Source: Strigamia acuminata
Taxonomy: Eukaryota; Arthropoda; Chilopoda; Geophilomorpha; Linotaeniidae
Assembly (NCBI GenBank): GCA_949358305.1
Contig: OX442317.1
Location: forward strand, 7,258,186-7,322,185
Length of the DNA stretch: 64,000 bases
Reading direction: 5' to 3'
The notes below the pieces were generated by a model. That model saw only the letters and a list, made by a program, of their open reading frames with translations. It was not told where the DNA came from and ran no database searches. Positions 30,650 through 42,327 of this stretch are shown here, piece after piece. How positions within the stretch are numbered: position 1 is the first letter of the stretch; the number at the start of each line of letters is the position of its first letter. Both the position numbers and the translations under genes were made by a program.

Positions 30650-31345
30650 ACAACTTTGCTGTGTATTTGCCGTGATTTTCTGGCAAATTTATCGTGAATT
30701 TGCGGAAAATTTGCTGTGAATTTGCGGAATATTTGCTGTGAATTTAGGGCAAGTTTACTTTGAATTTGCGGCGAATTTGGGACGAATTTGCGGCAAGTTT
30801 GGGACGTATTTGGGGCGAATTTGTGGCAAATTTGCGATGAATTTGGGGCGCATTTGCGGCAAGTTTGGGGCGAATTTGCTGCAAATTTGCGGCGAATTTG
30901 CGGCGAATTTGCGGCGAATTTGCGGCGAATTTGCGGCAAGTTTGGGGCGAATTTGCGGCAAGTTTGGGGCGAATTTGCGGCAAGTTTGGGGCGAATTTGC
31001 GGCAAGTTTGGGACGTATTTGCCGTGAATTTGTGGCAAATTTGCGGCGAATTTGCGACGAATTTGGGGCGAATTTGCGGCAAGTTTGGGGCCAATTTGCG
31101 GCAAGTTTGGGGCCAATTTGCGGCAAGTTTGGAGCGAATTTGCCGTGAATTTGTGGCAAATTTGCGGCGAATTTGGGGCGAATTTGCGACGAATTTGGGG
31201 CGAATTTGCGGCAAGTTTGGGGCGAATTTGCGGCAAGTTTGGGGCGAATTTGCGGCAAGTTTGGGACGTATTTGCCGTGAATTTGTGGCAAATTTGGGGC
31301 GAATTTGCGGCGAATTTGCCGTGAATTTGCCGTGAATTTGCCGTG
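30650..31345. repeat. Left 11-bp tandem array
   Basis: About 63 units of an 11-bp motif alternating GAATTTGCGGC and AAGTTTGGGGC, often as 22-bp pairs. The period is close to one DNA helical turn and places A/T runs on one face. All six frames are open over hundreds of bases because the unit contains no stop codon. These frames (for example 30604-31356) are not genes. Confidence 0.95.
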
Positions 31346-31408
31346 ATTTGATGCAAATTTGGGTCAGATTATGTACAATTTTGAAACGATTTGTTGCGAC
31401 TTTTGGGA

Positions 31409-31440
31409 AACTTCTTGCCCATTCTTATTGGCAAGAAGTT
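31409..31440. repeat. Left subterminal palindrome
   Basis: AACTTCTTGCC and GGCAAGAAGTT flank a 10-nt loop. The same 11-bp arms and loop length recur inverted at 34855-34886. Confidence 0.9.
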
Positions 31441-31467
31441 GTGATAATTTATATGATTTCACGTGAG

Positions 31468-31613
31468 TTTATTCGATACATTTACAATTTGAAATGAATT
31501 TATTCAAAATATTTACAATTTGAAATAAATTTATTCAAAATATTTCCAATTTGAAATGAATTTATTCAAAATATTTACAATTTGAAATGAATTTATTCAA
31601 AATATTTATGAAT
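31468..31613. repeat. 31-bp tandem repeat, about five copies
   Basis: The unit is of the type TGAATTTATTCAAAATATTT + ACAATTTGAAA. It lies between the left array and the 3' end of the transposon gene. Confidence 0.9.
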
Positions 31614-31645
31614 TTCCATTACTTTATTAGATATTTTTACAATTT

Positions 31646-34466
31646 TTACTTTTTGCGTTTCCTATCTTGCTTTGGCTGTATATTTTCATTACCCGTTGTT
31701 TGGTGATTGTTTTCTTCTGTTTGCTCATCAATTATTTCGTCTTGATTTCTTTTCTTTTGTAATGCAATATTTTTATTTTCTTTCTGTTTGGTTTGAGCAT
31801 TTAGAATATAGTCAGGGTCTCGTATCGGCATATTCCTTGTATGCCTGGGGTCCACAATTTCGGGCAACAAACAGTTTAAATAAAATTTGTCCAATTGTTC
31901 CTTCATGTTGTTTTCCCAAAATGCGTCATCTCTTACAATTTCTTCAACTGACATTCCCAAAGGTGTCCATAAAACAAAATAACACTTTAATTTTCTAGTA
32001 ATGTGCAGCTGTCCCTGAATTTGGTAATAATACTCATGGGTCGGTTTTAGGAATAGCTTGCCGTTTTGAATTGAGCAGTAAGTGATTTTTTTTCCCTCAA
32101 CTGCCTGCAAAGGTGTCAAATTCTTCGCACATGATGGGCACTTCACTTCAACAATTGCATCTGTTCCAATTATGGCATCAGGACTGGCTCCCAAGTATCC
32201 CTTCTCCAGATCCACAAATAGCCCACATGCAATTGTTTTCAACCCATACACTTGTTCAAACTTTGCTATAGCAAATGGCTCACTGTCATTTCCATAACGC
32301 ATGCCCTGAGTTTTTACAGCAGAATATAAAATGGTATGAACATTGGTTTTGCATGAAGTTGAAGGCCTCATTTTACAGATTTTTCCGTACACTGAGGCTG
32401 TCAATCTTCGTTGTCGTTCCTGCAGCCAAACAGGTGACATGGCTTGACCAACAGTTATCTTTTCTATGTCGTTCCTCTGATCTAAAGAGACTTGTAAACT
32501 TTTCAGTATCTTCTTTTTTTCCTCTTCATAGATTGTGGTGTCCATGTCAGGTTGTTGGGCATTCTTTCCATAATCTGCATCTCCCATTGGTAGAATGTTT
32601 GAAGTTTTCTTTCGTGGTTTCAGAGCAGCAGCCTTTCGTGCTTCAATGTTATAGTTTTTTTTATCTTGACGTCTGCTAATAAATGAAGCAGTGAATTTCC
32701 TAGGACTGCGGTTAAACATCACTTCATGAACTCTGCCGTGTAGGTTGTTGTTGGAGTTGATTGAAACTACAGCAGCTTCACAACGACTTTGGTATGAGTG
32801 CCCACGACTGAAGTTAACTCGTTTTCCTCCTATAAACTTTGCTATTACTGAATTCGCATTTTCCACTATATTGTTAGTCACATCGTGGATTAAGCTAAAA
32901 GCATTATTATGCACTCTTTCCACTACTTTTAGCATCTCTGAAAAAAGTCCTGTTGCTGACAATTGCTGTACGAGGTTTGTTTCACTTTCTTTTGGCCCAG
33001 AGCAAAAATAATTAGCACAGTTAGTGTGGTCACCAAACACGTGATACGGGCCATTTTTAACATCCTTCTTCAGTAATTGTGTTCTTTCAGAAAGTGTTAA
33101 TTCATTTTGTTGCTTTCGATACTGAACTGCTTTTTGCACAGCAGTTCTAAGACGGAGTACTTGTCCACTAATAATTCGTCGTAGTGCTGGTGTTCCCAGC
33201 TTGGTGTTGCCTGCAATATCTCTGATCTTATTACAATAGTTTCGCAGAATGTGATTTCGACATTCTATTTTTTCAATGATCAAAGCATGTCCGTACGGCA
33301 TTGCATCCAAAAGTCTTTTGTAGACACTACTATCTCCATCTCCGATAAGCCGAGCGAATCTGACGCCATGCATTTCCAAACTTCGTTGAAAGCCTTCAAC
33401 AATTCCATCGGCTTCCATCCCACCAGAACTACCTGTCCAGTTTTTGTAACATCGATGTTCAGGTGTAGTTTCTTGCTTTGTGTCATAAAAGGTACAAGTC
33501 GAGCAGTACTTATTCCTTATTGCAGCAAACAGAATTTTTTTAGTTCTGGCACCCATTATTATTGCCTGAAATGTGCAAAAATTAAGAAATTTTAAAAAAA
33601 GTATAAAAAATAAATTTCCGATTGTTACCACGCCAGATGAAGAGTTGTATTTCGTTCCGTAAGAACGAGTTGCCCAAGAACCATCAGCAATCACAGTTAT
33701 CAGTGGAATTCCATCAGTGTCCAAATCACTGCTTGCAGTAGCAAGTTCTGCTTCTTCTTTCCCAGCTGAAATCATTTCTTCCATTGCTGCTTTCTGATAC
33801 ACATTTCCCAGAGTTGCCTGAGTCTTATTGTATGTTTGTTTTGCCATAACTGGCACATCAAGCACAGCCAGGACTTCTTCTAATTGGGAATAGCCACCTC
33901 CTGTTGTTAATATTCCCGAAACTGCAGATTCATTCGAATTCATTTTCCCATCATCGATGGGTTCACTCCGTATCTTCTTACGTAAATTACACAGTTTGCA
34001 CACAAATGTCCAAACTGTATGCAGCCCTTCCCTGCTTTCATTGACAAGGTCCATATCTTTAAATGAGCAGTCAAATGGATCGTGATCTGATATGGTTTTG
34101 ATAGCAGAAAATACATGTCCTATGTCAACAATACGTCGACCCAAGTAACTGAAAAAAAATAATTTTGTAACACAGTAAAAGAATTGACTTTGTGATGTAT
34201 GAATACCTTTCACTTTCTTGGCTGTATGAACCAGCAACTTCATCACTGATTGGTGTATTCATCTCTATAGGAGAGTCACCTCCTTGATTTCGACCAGGCC
34301 TAGGTGTTGAACATAACTCTCCAATTTTAAGATGTGCACTGTCAAATTCATCAGTAGAATTTGGCAATTGAAATGAATGATCACTTCCATGATCAACAGC
34401 ACATTCATTTGCAATTGGAGTATTCTCATTTTGAAAACTCAAATGTGACAGTAGCATTGAATCCAT
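31646..34466 (-). CDS. Mutator-like DDE transposase fused to a YqaJ-type nuclease (three exons)
   Basis: Predicted exons are 34466-34207, 34148-33629 and 33565-31646, joined by 58-nt and 63-nt GT-AG introns; the spliced protein has 899 residues. The second intron is a multiple of three and stop-free, so it reads through as a low-complexity FFILFLKFLNF stretch. The transposase-like part has ADGSW (D242), GDGDSS (D336), a C362-x2-H365 motif and VENANS (E495), as expected of MULE-type DDE enzymes. The C-terminal part has the YqaJ/lambda-exonuclease core SPDAI (D723) and EVK (E733, K735), followed by YYYQIQGQLHIT. The last 60 residues are basic and Gln-rich. It presumably excises and integrates the surrounding element; the role of the nuclease is unknown. 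The frame is open upstream of the ATG to about 34512, where TAATAG may be an acceptor, so a further 5' exon is possible. The frame is intact in this copy. Confidence 0.8.
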
Positions 34467-34589
34467 TTCTGACTGCCCATCAATTTCAATGCTTTCAGGA
34501 TCCTCGAATTCACTATTAATTTTTTTTTAAAATACAAATTAATGTTGGGTCAATTATTTTTAAAGTTTTTATATTTTTATATTTGTCTT

Positions 34590-35080
34590 GCATAAAATCG
34601 CACCTAATCTGGCCCAAAATTGCCACCAAAACTGGTCCAAATGCATAAAATCGCACCAAATCTGGCCCAAAATCGTACCAAATTCGACCCAAAATCGCAC
34701 CTAACCTGGCCCAAAATTTCAACCAAAACTGGTCCAAAATTGTATAAAAGTGTCCCCAAAATCTCAGAAACATTGACCAAAAATAGTTTAAATTATTGGC
34801 CAAAATCGAACAAAATTTTGCACAAAACAGCTAATTTCATTGCCATAATCGTACAACTTCTTGCCAACAATAAAGGGCAAGAAGTTCCCCAAAATCGCAG
34901 CAAATCTTGGCCTAAATTGCACCAAAACTGGCCCAAGATGGCACATAATCTCTGGCCCAAGATTGCACATAATCTGGCCAAAAATCGCAACAAATTCTAC
35001 CCAAAATCGCAACAAATCTTGCACAAAATCACAACAAATCTTGTACAAAATCGGTTGAAATCATTCCCAAAATCACACGA
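34590..35080. repeat. Right 11/22-bp repeat array (inverted relative to the left)
   Basis: Degenerate units such as CCAAAATCGCA and CCAAATCTGGC repeat with period 11/22. The complement of the left unit (CCCCAAACTTGCCGCAAATT) aligns with them, so the two arrays face each other across the gene. Frames such as 34620-35174 come from this repetition. Confidence 0.8.
34855..34886. repeat. Right subterminal palindrome
   Basis: AACTTCTTGCC and GGCAAGAAGTT flank a 10-nt loop (AACAATAAAG). It is the inverse partner of 31409-31440. Confidence 0.9.
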
Positions 35081-35099
35081 TTACTTGCCAATAATAATT

Positions 35100-36400
35100 C
35101 ACGGCTTATTGCCGCATATTCACAGCATATTTGTTGCCAAACATCTCATAAATATTGGCCAAAAATCGCTTTGAAACTGGCCAAAAAGCGCCTGAAAACA
35201 GACCCGAAACGCATAAAAAATGGCCAAAAATTGGAAGAAATCTTGCCCAAAATCGTATGACATTTGGTACAAAAACAAATAAAATCTTTGACAAAATTTT
35301 TATATCTTTATTTCTGTCTTGCCTAAAAATCGTATAAAATATTCCCAAAAATCGCACCAGAATTGGTGGTCAAACATCGCATAAATATTGGCCAAAAAGC
35401 GCATGAAAACAGCTGTTGTGACCATCGCTGCCATACAACGCGTGTGTGTTGCAATTTGTGCAATTTGTGTTTTGTTTGGTGATTTTTATTAAAATTTATA
35501 AATATAAATATACAAATGCATTTGCAATTTTTTTTTACGGAAATTAGTAGAAAACCGGCCGACAGTAGACAGCTGATGGCCGCGACAGCTGACTGCCGAC
35601 AGTCGACGTCCAACAGTCGAAAACGTATGGCCAACATCGAAAACGTACGGCCGCAAATTCGTGTCAAATTTGCCGCCAATCTCAAACAAATTCCCCGCCA
35701 ATCTCAAACAAATTTCCCTCAAAAACGTGTCAAATTTGCCGCCAATCTCAAACAAATTCCCCTCAAAAACGTGTCAAATTTGCGCAAAAACGTGTCAAAT
35801 TTGCCGCCAATCTCAAACAAATTCCCCGCCAATCTCAAACAAATTTCCCTCAAAAACGTGTCAAATTTGCCGCCAATCTCCAACAAATTCCCCTCAAAAA
35901 CGTGTCAAATTTGCCGCCAATCTCCAACAAATTCCCCGCCAATCTCAAACAAATTCCCCTCAAATTCCCCTGCAAACACCTATAAAATTTGCCGGAAAAA
36001 CGTGTCGCATGAAAACTGGCCAAAACTCGCATGAAAACTAGCCAAAAAGTGCATAAAAACAGCTGTCGACAGTCGACGTCCAACAGTCGAAAACGTATGG
36101 CCCGCCAATCTCAAACAAATTCCCCGCCAATCGGCAGTCAGCTGTCGTGACCATCGCTGCCATACACCGAGTGTGTGTTGCAATTTGTGCAATTTATGTT
36201 TTGTTTCGTGATTTTTATTACAATTTATAAAAAAAAATATATATATACAAATGCCGCGACAGCTGACGGCCGACAGTCGTCGGCCAACAGTTGAAAACGT
36301 ATGGCTGACATCGAAAACGTACGGCCGACATCGAAAACGTACGGCCGACAGTCGAAAGCTGACGGTCGACAGTCAAAAACGTACGGCCGACAGTCAATGT
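35100..36400. repeat. Complex duplicated repeat region
   Basis: About 115 bases from GACCATCGCTGCCATACA through TGTGTGTTGCAATTTGTGCA to TACAAATGC occur at about 35410-35520 and again at about 36138-36253. After each copy come blocks of CGACAGTCGAAAACGTACGG-type sequence. Array-like CCAAAAATCG units also continue from 35100 to about 35400. There is no recognisable coding gene. It may be the remains of another element abutting the MULE. Confidence 0.7.
35665..35975. repeat. 22-bp tandem array
   Basis: About fourteen units alternate between GCCAATCTCAAACAAATTCC + CC and TCAAAAACGTGTCAAATTTG + CC. The 22-bp period and the CAAATT core recall the MULE arrays. Frames such as 35516-36034 are products of the repeat. 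Confidence 0.9.
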
Positions 36401-36520
36401 AGTGATTGCCAAAGAAATGAGCGGTGACGAAGTGATTGCCAAAGAAATGAGCGGTGACGAAGTGATTGCCAAAGCAATGATTGGCGACGAAGAGATTGAC
36501 GATGAAATGATGGCGCCGAA
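36401..36520 (+). repeat. 30-bp tandem repeat, four copies
   Basis: The units (AGTGATTGCCAAAGAAATGA + GCGGTGACGA) are three near-identical copies plus a diverged fourth. In the plus strand they read VIAKEMSGDE repeats, ending at a TAA after EMMAPK. The frame has a stop only about 45 codons upstream and no good start, so I do not call a gene. Confidence 0.85.
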
Positions 36521-36532
36521 GTAATCCATCAA

Positions 36533-39500
36533 TAAATTTGGGTGAAAATTTAGGGTTTTTTTTGGTTAGGCATCGAAATAATCGGCACCAAAGTGACCCG
36601 ACATCCAAAAATATGACCCAGAATTAAAATAATATAAAATTTCAAATAAATAAATTACTTTTTAGTTTTTGGTAAGCCATAAAACTTTTTTAAGTGGTTA
36701 CAGGTCCTCTTCTTTCGCCGAGCACTTTGCCAGATTCTTGCTTTTGTACTTTTTCTTTTTGACATTTTTTATGATTGCAATGGTCGTATTGAATCAAAAG
36801 AAAAAAAAATGATCTGTGAAATCATATGACTGAAAAATCACATGACTAAAAAATCACGTGACTAAATCATATTCCTACGCATGCTAAAGTAGTGTATCGG
36901 TACACTTCACTAATAGGTGGCAGCACAATCACATCTAAAACATTTGCTTCGTAATTTCAAGTTTACAGTAACAATTTCAAAAATTTTCATAAATAAAAAT
37001 TAATGCAACATATAAAATTGTTTTATCTAGGTTTCTATTACTTCTATTTTTAAAAAAAATAAAATTTTTTTTTTTAAAATCATGTTCTAATTTTAATGAT
37101 TGAAAAACAAATTGAACAAATATCACAAATGTAACATAATATAAACATTCAGTTTATTAATTAGTATTTAGAAAAAAAAAAAAGAAAAAAAAATATGCAA
37201 TAGTCATTTAGCTATGACGAAACTAAGACCGCCTTGTAGCATCAGAAAACAGGCAAGATGGCGGGTAGGCTAGATTGTGGCTTATTGTCTTCCATTTCAA
37301 CCAATCACATCAGATAATCCATCATTTCGCAAAGCAGGCTTAGACACTAAGATTCAATTTGTCTTGAGGTTGCTAACAAAAACTTGACATGGATTATTTT
37401 TTTTTTATATATATATATATTTTTTTTTATATTTTTTTTGTCCGTTGAAAAACCGAACAGGTGAAATCGATTTCGAGAGGATTAATTTGTTTAAAATTGT
37501 CACTTTAAAAAAAATGTTGGTTTTATCATTATACCGCACAATAAAAAAAATTCATTTTACCTCAAACGAGAAATACAAGAAACTTTTTTTGTTCCTGTTT
37601 TTTTGTTCTTTTAAAGATTAGTACATCTATTTTGCATTCTTTAATGAAACATTTGATACGGTGCATTGACGACGACTACAGGGGGAAAAAATAACGTGGC
37701 ACCTCATTACTTTCATGTCTAGTAAATGAGCTTCCATAGCGAATTTAACGGGAGGCTTGTCTTTCTTTCAAGATTTTTTCTTTCGTAGATTTCTTCAAAA
37801 ATGGGAGAGTATAGCCTTTCATGCGATCGATAAAATATTGTTTGGGAGGAGGATTTCACCGTTACGAATAGATTTAACTTTGACGAATTTGCATATACAT
37901 TTTTTTCACTAACAAATTGTATAGAGGGAAAACTCGTACAAAGTTATGCTTCTTGCACTAAGCTTTCGATCGAGTATTAGTATATGAAAAATAGGTGATT
38001 TTTTTTGTTTTTACTCTATTGAAAGTAATTATTTAACGAAAAAAAACGAATTTTTTTTTTAAATAATTAATAATTAATTAATTAATGATAAAATTCCAGA
38101 AAAAAACATAAATTTTTAACTATTGACATTATAAGTCAATTAATCTAAAACTGAAGTTTTGTTTGTATTTATTAGCTTGCAATGAAATGGTTGTGTTGGT
38201 GCGTGTTTGCTGACTTTCTTTCTTTGACGTGAAACAACGCGCACTCGTGCAGGCATTTTTTATTTCTGTATGAACTTTTTTGTTTGATTTGTTATCTGCT
38301 TTTATTTATGCTCTTAGTTCATAACTGTATTCAGACTGAACGCATCACAAGTAAACACAATGCGAAGTGCTACAATAGCAAGAAAAATGTGAATCAGGTC
38401 TAAAAGGCCAATCCGGGATGCAAACCAGCTCTTGGATACTGATAAAAACAAGCTATTACACAAACTTGAATTAGCTAAACTTGCAGCAATGCTGATTGGC
38501 CAGACGCAAGCAGCTGTAGCTTGTTTTAAATTGGTACTTAGTGCACCGTGAACACAAAGACGACGACTGTTTGGTCGTTCTTGGTGAACACAAGCAAATT
38601 GATGCGGGGATATAATCCAGCCTGTTGGAGTCGCTTTGGATTTACCCGCGTTGCGACACATTTACCTTGTTGCGTTTAGTGTGAGCACAGCTGTGAACTT
38701 ACCTTAGGTTTGTCTTTGCACTTTGCGAATGGAAAGAGCAGAAAAATCTGGAAAAACATGCCCGCTCGTGGTTGCCGTGAATTTAAGACGATGCTGCCGC
38801 GAGGTGGTGGAGTTTTAAAACAAAATAGTTGGTTGAGTTTCTCACTAGATAACGACAACGGATTGCCGAAATGTCTGTCTCCACCAGGCCCACCTTTACC
38901 ATTGGGCTAACTGGGCTGCAACAGAGTGCCGGGCACAGGGCTCGATGGGCACAGAAGGGCGCCGGGCACAGACAAGTGCTGGGCAAGGGCCGCCTGAGTT
39001 TTATTAGTCCAGGGCGCTGAAAAGTGTAAAGACGGCCCTGGTCTCCACCCGCGCTTCCCGTTACTTTAGTCACTCAAGTTGGGCAAAATGGTGTTCGGTT
39101 TACTTTAATTGTGTAAATCACTCGCTGTATTGATCTAATTACTCATTAAAGGAAAGGGAATGATTTAAATATGCACTTTGGAATGGCCCGACAACTTATC
39201 AAGAGTGGTGAAGAGTATTCGCCTTTTATAAGTCCACTCTTGCAGCATTTAGCTTTTTTTTCCATTGGTTTCCCGAGTGATTTCTTGGACTGGCAACTCC
39301 CCCTAGTGTGTGGAGTTGCGCTTAGGCGGACCATTTGGGAGTGTGTTAACGTGACTGGGAAACCGGGCACAATTTTTTCAAAGTTTTTATTAAATCTGAC
39401 AAGTAAAGTGCATTCTCTAGCTTTTGGTAGTTCCATGGAGAACACCAGTATTGTGGAGTTGGAGTGAAGTGAAGGGGCAGCAGTATGAAAGGAATTGAGG

Positions 39501-40424
39501 GTTGGGAAAAAGTGAATTTAAAATTTTCATTTCTGAATTCGCTTCGCTGAACAGAAATTTTGCGCAAAAATTAGCGTAAAAATTAAATTTTGCAGCATTG
39601 TAAATTAGTCTTTAAACTGTAACCACACTATATTTGACATAGTGCAACTATGTCAAGGACATTTTAATATTTTAACGGTGATGCCAAAATATTTTACCTG
39701 GGAAGCTTTAAAAATGAACGCCGTGTATTTAAGTTTTAAATTGAAAAATATTATTTTTGAGCATTTTGCTGTTGTTTATGATCGCTGTTTAATTTAGTTT
39801 TTTAATTTTCTTATTTGAAATGTTTATACATCACTTTGAAATTGTGCAGTTACTGTACTGCCATCTAGCGTAAAAATGTTCGACCCTTAACTTTGGTTTT
39901 TGACACCAGAATGTGCTGCAGTCTCATCTAGCTGCTCCCATAATCCTTCAAGCTGTAGTCCCCTAGTGTTGAAAAGTAATAGTAGAATTGCGTATCTTCT
40001 ACATTAGATGGCAGTAACTGCGCGCGGTTTTGTTGTTTTTATTGTGCGTGTTAGGACTAGAATATCAGCAACAACATTATTCCATCGCGTAAAAAGTTAA
40101 TTTCACGGCATATATCACATAAAACTTTCTTTCGAACAAAATCAACGACGAAAGGTAAATTTTCTCTCTCACTCCAACTCAAAAAACAGATTCATTAATA
40201 AGATTAAGCATTGAACTTCACGGGAGGACGAGATGAACATGAAAACAACAGCACCGACATTTTTAAGTCCCGGATTTTAATTTTTGGGATTTGTTCGGTT
40301 TTCAGCTTCTCGTCCCAGTGTCCTGAAAGGCTTCGGGACTGCTATAATATTCCGATTTTGAACCATTTTATCAAACTTTTTCCATAAACATTAACAAAAT
40401 TATAAAATTTGAATGTCCTCGCGA
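36533..40424. other. No recognised gene
   Basis: Very AT-rich between 36.9 and 38.1 kb (poly-A/T and TATATA runs). The stretch around 38870-39060 is GC-richer, with GGGCACAG-type repeats, and may be a degraded transposon. Open frames at 38314-38661 and 39146-39467 show no domains. Confidence 0.4.
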
Positions 40425-40610
40425 CAGTACCGAGAGTTATCACGACCATTCCGAGCGTTGCTACGCTCGTATCGAGTGTAAACGCGACCGTAGCAAGCGT
40501 TTGGTACGCCTATAGTGTGTTATCGCGACCGTATCGTGTGTTATCGCGACTGTACTGAGCGGTGCTACACTCGTACTGACTCGAGTGTTATCGCGACAGT
40601 ACCTTTAGTC
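40425..40610. repeat. Degenerate TATCGCGAC(C/A)GTA repeat
   Basis: Blocks of (G)TTATCGCGAC(C/T)GTA, GAGCGTTGCTACGCTCG and CGAGTGT recur irregularly about six times in an otherwise AT-rich stretch. Some pairs can form hairpins. Confidence 0.65.
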
Positions 40611-41762
40611 AAAAAAATTTAAAAATCATCCAAAAAATGTACAATTGCCTTTTTCCTGTCACCGTGAGTGGTCGCCAGAGACAGGTGTCATTGTGGTTTA
40701 GAAATAATTTAATATCTTCTAAATGAAAGAAACAAATCTCTGCTTTTATTTATTCTTTTTTTTAGTTATTCAATTTTATCTGAGGATTCCTGTCATAAAT
40801 TGTATATCCTACTATATACTGCCAAAAATAGGGAAAAGTTTGTACAAGCGATTATCGATCTTATGTCACACAAGAAGTTTACCTGTTTTTCTTTTTTTGT
40901 GAGTGTACCTCAGGGAGTGTCGAGTTAGTATACAAGACGAGATGTTCATGTTGTTTGTTTGTTACTTGTGAAAGAAAGACAAGTGAACGTTGAAGAATTG
41001 CTAATCTCTAGATCGACACAAGTTAAAGGATCAATAATTCGTGTTTATATCAAACACGCGGCATTAATCACACACGTTTGGAACTGAAGTAGCCTGACAG
41101 CATGTGAAGATTTTTTTTGTCCATAGGTGTACAATTCGTACTTGACATGCTAGGCACAATCATAAAGTTAGTTTTTCTTTCTTCAGAATAAATGTATTCA
41201 CCCAAGGGTCAGTGATGACGTGCTAATTAGCAGTAAATGGACAAAAATAATTGCCCATTTTCTCCTGGTAGAAATGGACAATTACTTTTGCTTAGCAACT
41301 AAGAGATATGCCGGTGAGCCTATTTCCCATTGCTAAGGGAGTTGAAATGCGATTTTCTTCCATGCTTTAATGGTGGGAGCACTAAACAAGCCGCGTGTCG
41401 CTTTTTGAACCGTGGTAGAGCCGGATAAGTATAGATAGACGATCAACTCGACTTTAGTTGGACAAATAAACGGTTGAAAGGAATCAGAGTTTCTATTTTT
41501 GTTGTTCTTTTGCTTTGGACATGAAATTCACATCGTTCTTGAAAACCGGACGGATTATTTTCTAATATTAGGCTTAATAATAATGCTAGATTAGAGTAGA
41601 TAAACAATAAACTCATTAACAAGAGTGATTGACAGCATGAGACGGAAATTACAATCGCCATGTTAAATGATGAGTAGTTTGGATTTGGCATCGAGTTACA
41701 GGGCGGCCAAACTGTAGTTCTAGTTCAGGAGTATTTAACTATTTTTCAGAAAAATTTATTAA
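40611..41762. other. No recognised feature
   Basis: No convincing open frame, repeat or exon. The minus-strand frame 41443-41691 has no domain. Confidence 0.4.
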
Positions 41763-42196
41763 CCCTTCCAACCCTGAGATGGGTCATTTTGTGACCCTGT
41801 TTTAAAAAAATCATTATTTTTATAAGAAATAATTTTTTTTTCTCTCTGATTTTTGCTGACTATTCCTTTGAAACATCACTAGACACTATACCACAGTTGA
41901 AACTTTTTTAATTTTTTAAGTTTTTCTATAATTTGAACTCAAAGTTTAACTGGGTCAAAAAAGACCCATCTTAGGAGTCCAAAGGACATAAATCATGATC
42001 ATCAGCAGGCTCCGCTAATGTCAACCATTGCCACCAGGTGTCGCGGCGGCCATCTTTGTTGTTGTCAAAAACACACGTGTTGGCCAAATTCCTTCGGAAA
42101 TCTTTAAGACCCGGATTTTGCGCATGCGCAGAATCTGGGTCATATAATGCCCATCTTAGGGAGAGATGGGAAGCCAATTCTTTCGGGTTGGAAGGG
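41763..42196. mobile_element. piggyBac-like MITE
   Basis: TTAA target copies (41759-41762 and 42197-42200) flank termini CCCTTCCAACCC and GGGTTGGAAGGG. TTAA duplications and CCCTT ends are typical of piggyBac. The 434-bp interior repeats GGGTCA..TGACCC and GACCCATCTTAGG / GCCCATCTTAGGG blocks and has no transposase. Confidence 0.8.
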
Positions 42197-42327
42197 TTAA
42201 ATAAAAAAAAAATATTATAGATGTCAATACATAAATAAATATTTCGTTAGATCATTTTTTTTCTTTTAGTTATTTTGCAAAATACAGAAATGTCACTGCA
42301 TTAGCATTGGAAAATGCAATTACGGTA

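Larger units (their letters stand above)
30619..35099 (-). mobile_element. Mutator-like (MULE) transposon with YqaJ gene and tandem-repeat inverted ends
   Basis: The outermost inverted match is AATTATTATTGGCAA (30619) with TTGCCAATAATAATT (to 35099). An inner inverted match surrounds the palindromes at 31409-31440 and 34855-34886: ACAACTTCTTGCC, then CCCAAAA, then TCGCA-CAAATC, in the same order when each side is read outward. Between these matches each side consists of 11/22-bp repeats in opposite orientation. The only gene is the transposase-YqaJ fusion at 31646-34466. No clear 8-11 bp target duplication is visible, so the exact ends are uncertain. Confidence 0.6.

Noticed and set aside
30650-31345. 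CRISPR-like array
   Set aside because: No unique spacers of constant length, no cas genes, eukaryotic context; it is a degenerate tandem array.
30604-31356. Long overlapping open frames up to 250 codons (Gln/Asn/Ala/Lys repeats) on both strands
   Set aside because: They arise because an 11-bp stop-free unit keeps all frames open; no start context, domain or single favoured frame.
33566-33628. Hydrophobic FFILFLKFLNF segment as a membrane helix in the transposase
   Set aside because: It is bounded by GT and CAG, is 63 nt long and interrupts the conserved run SGV-AIIMG; it is a read-through intron.
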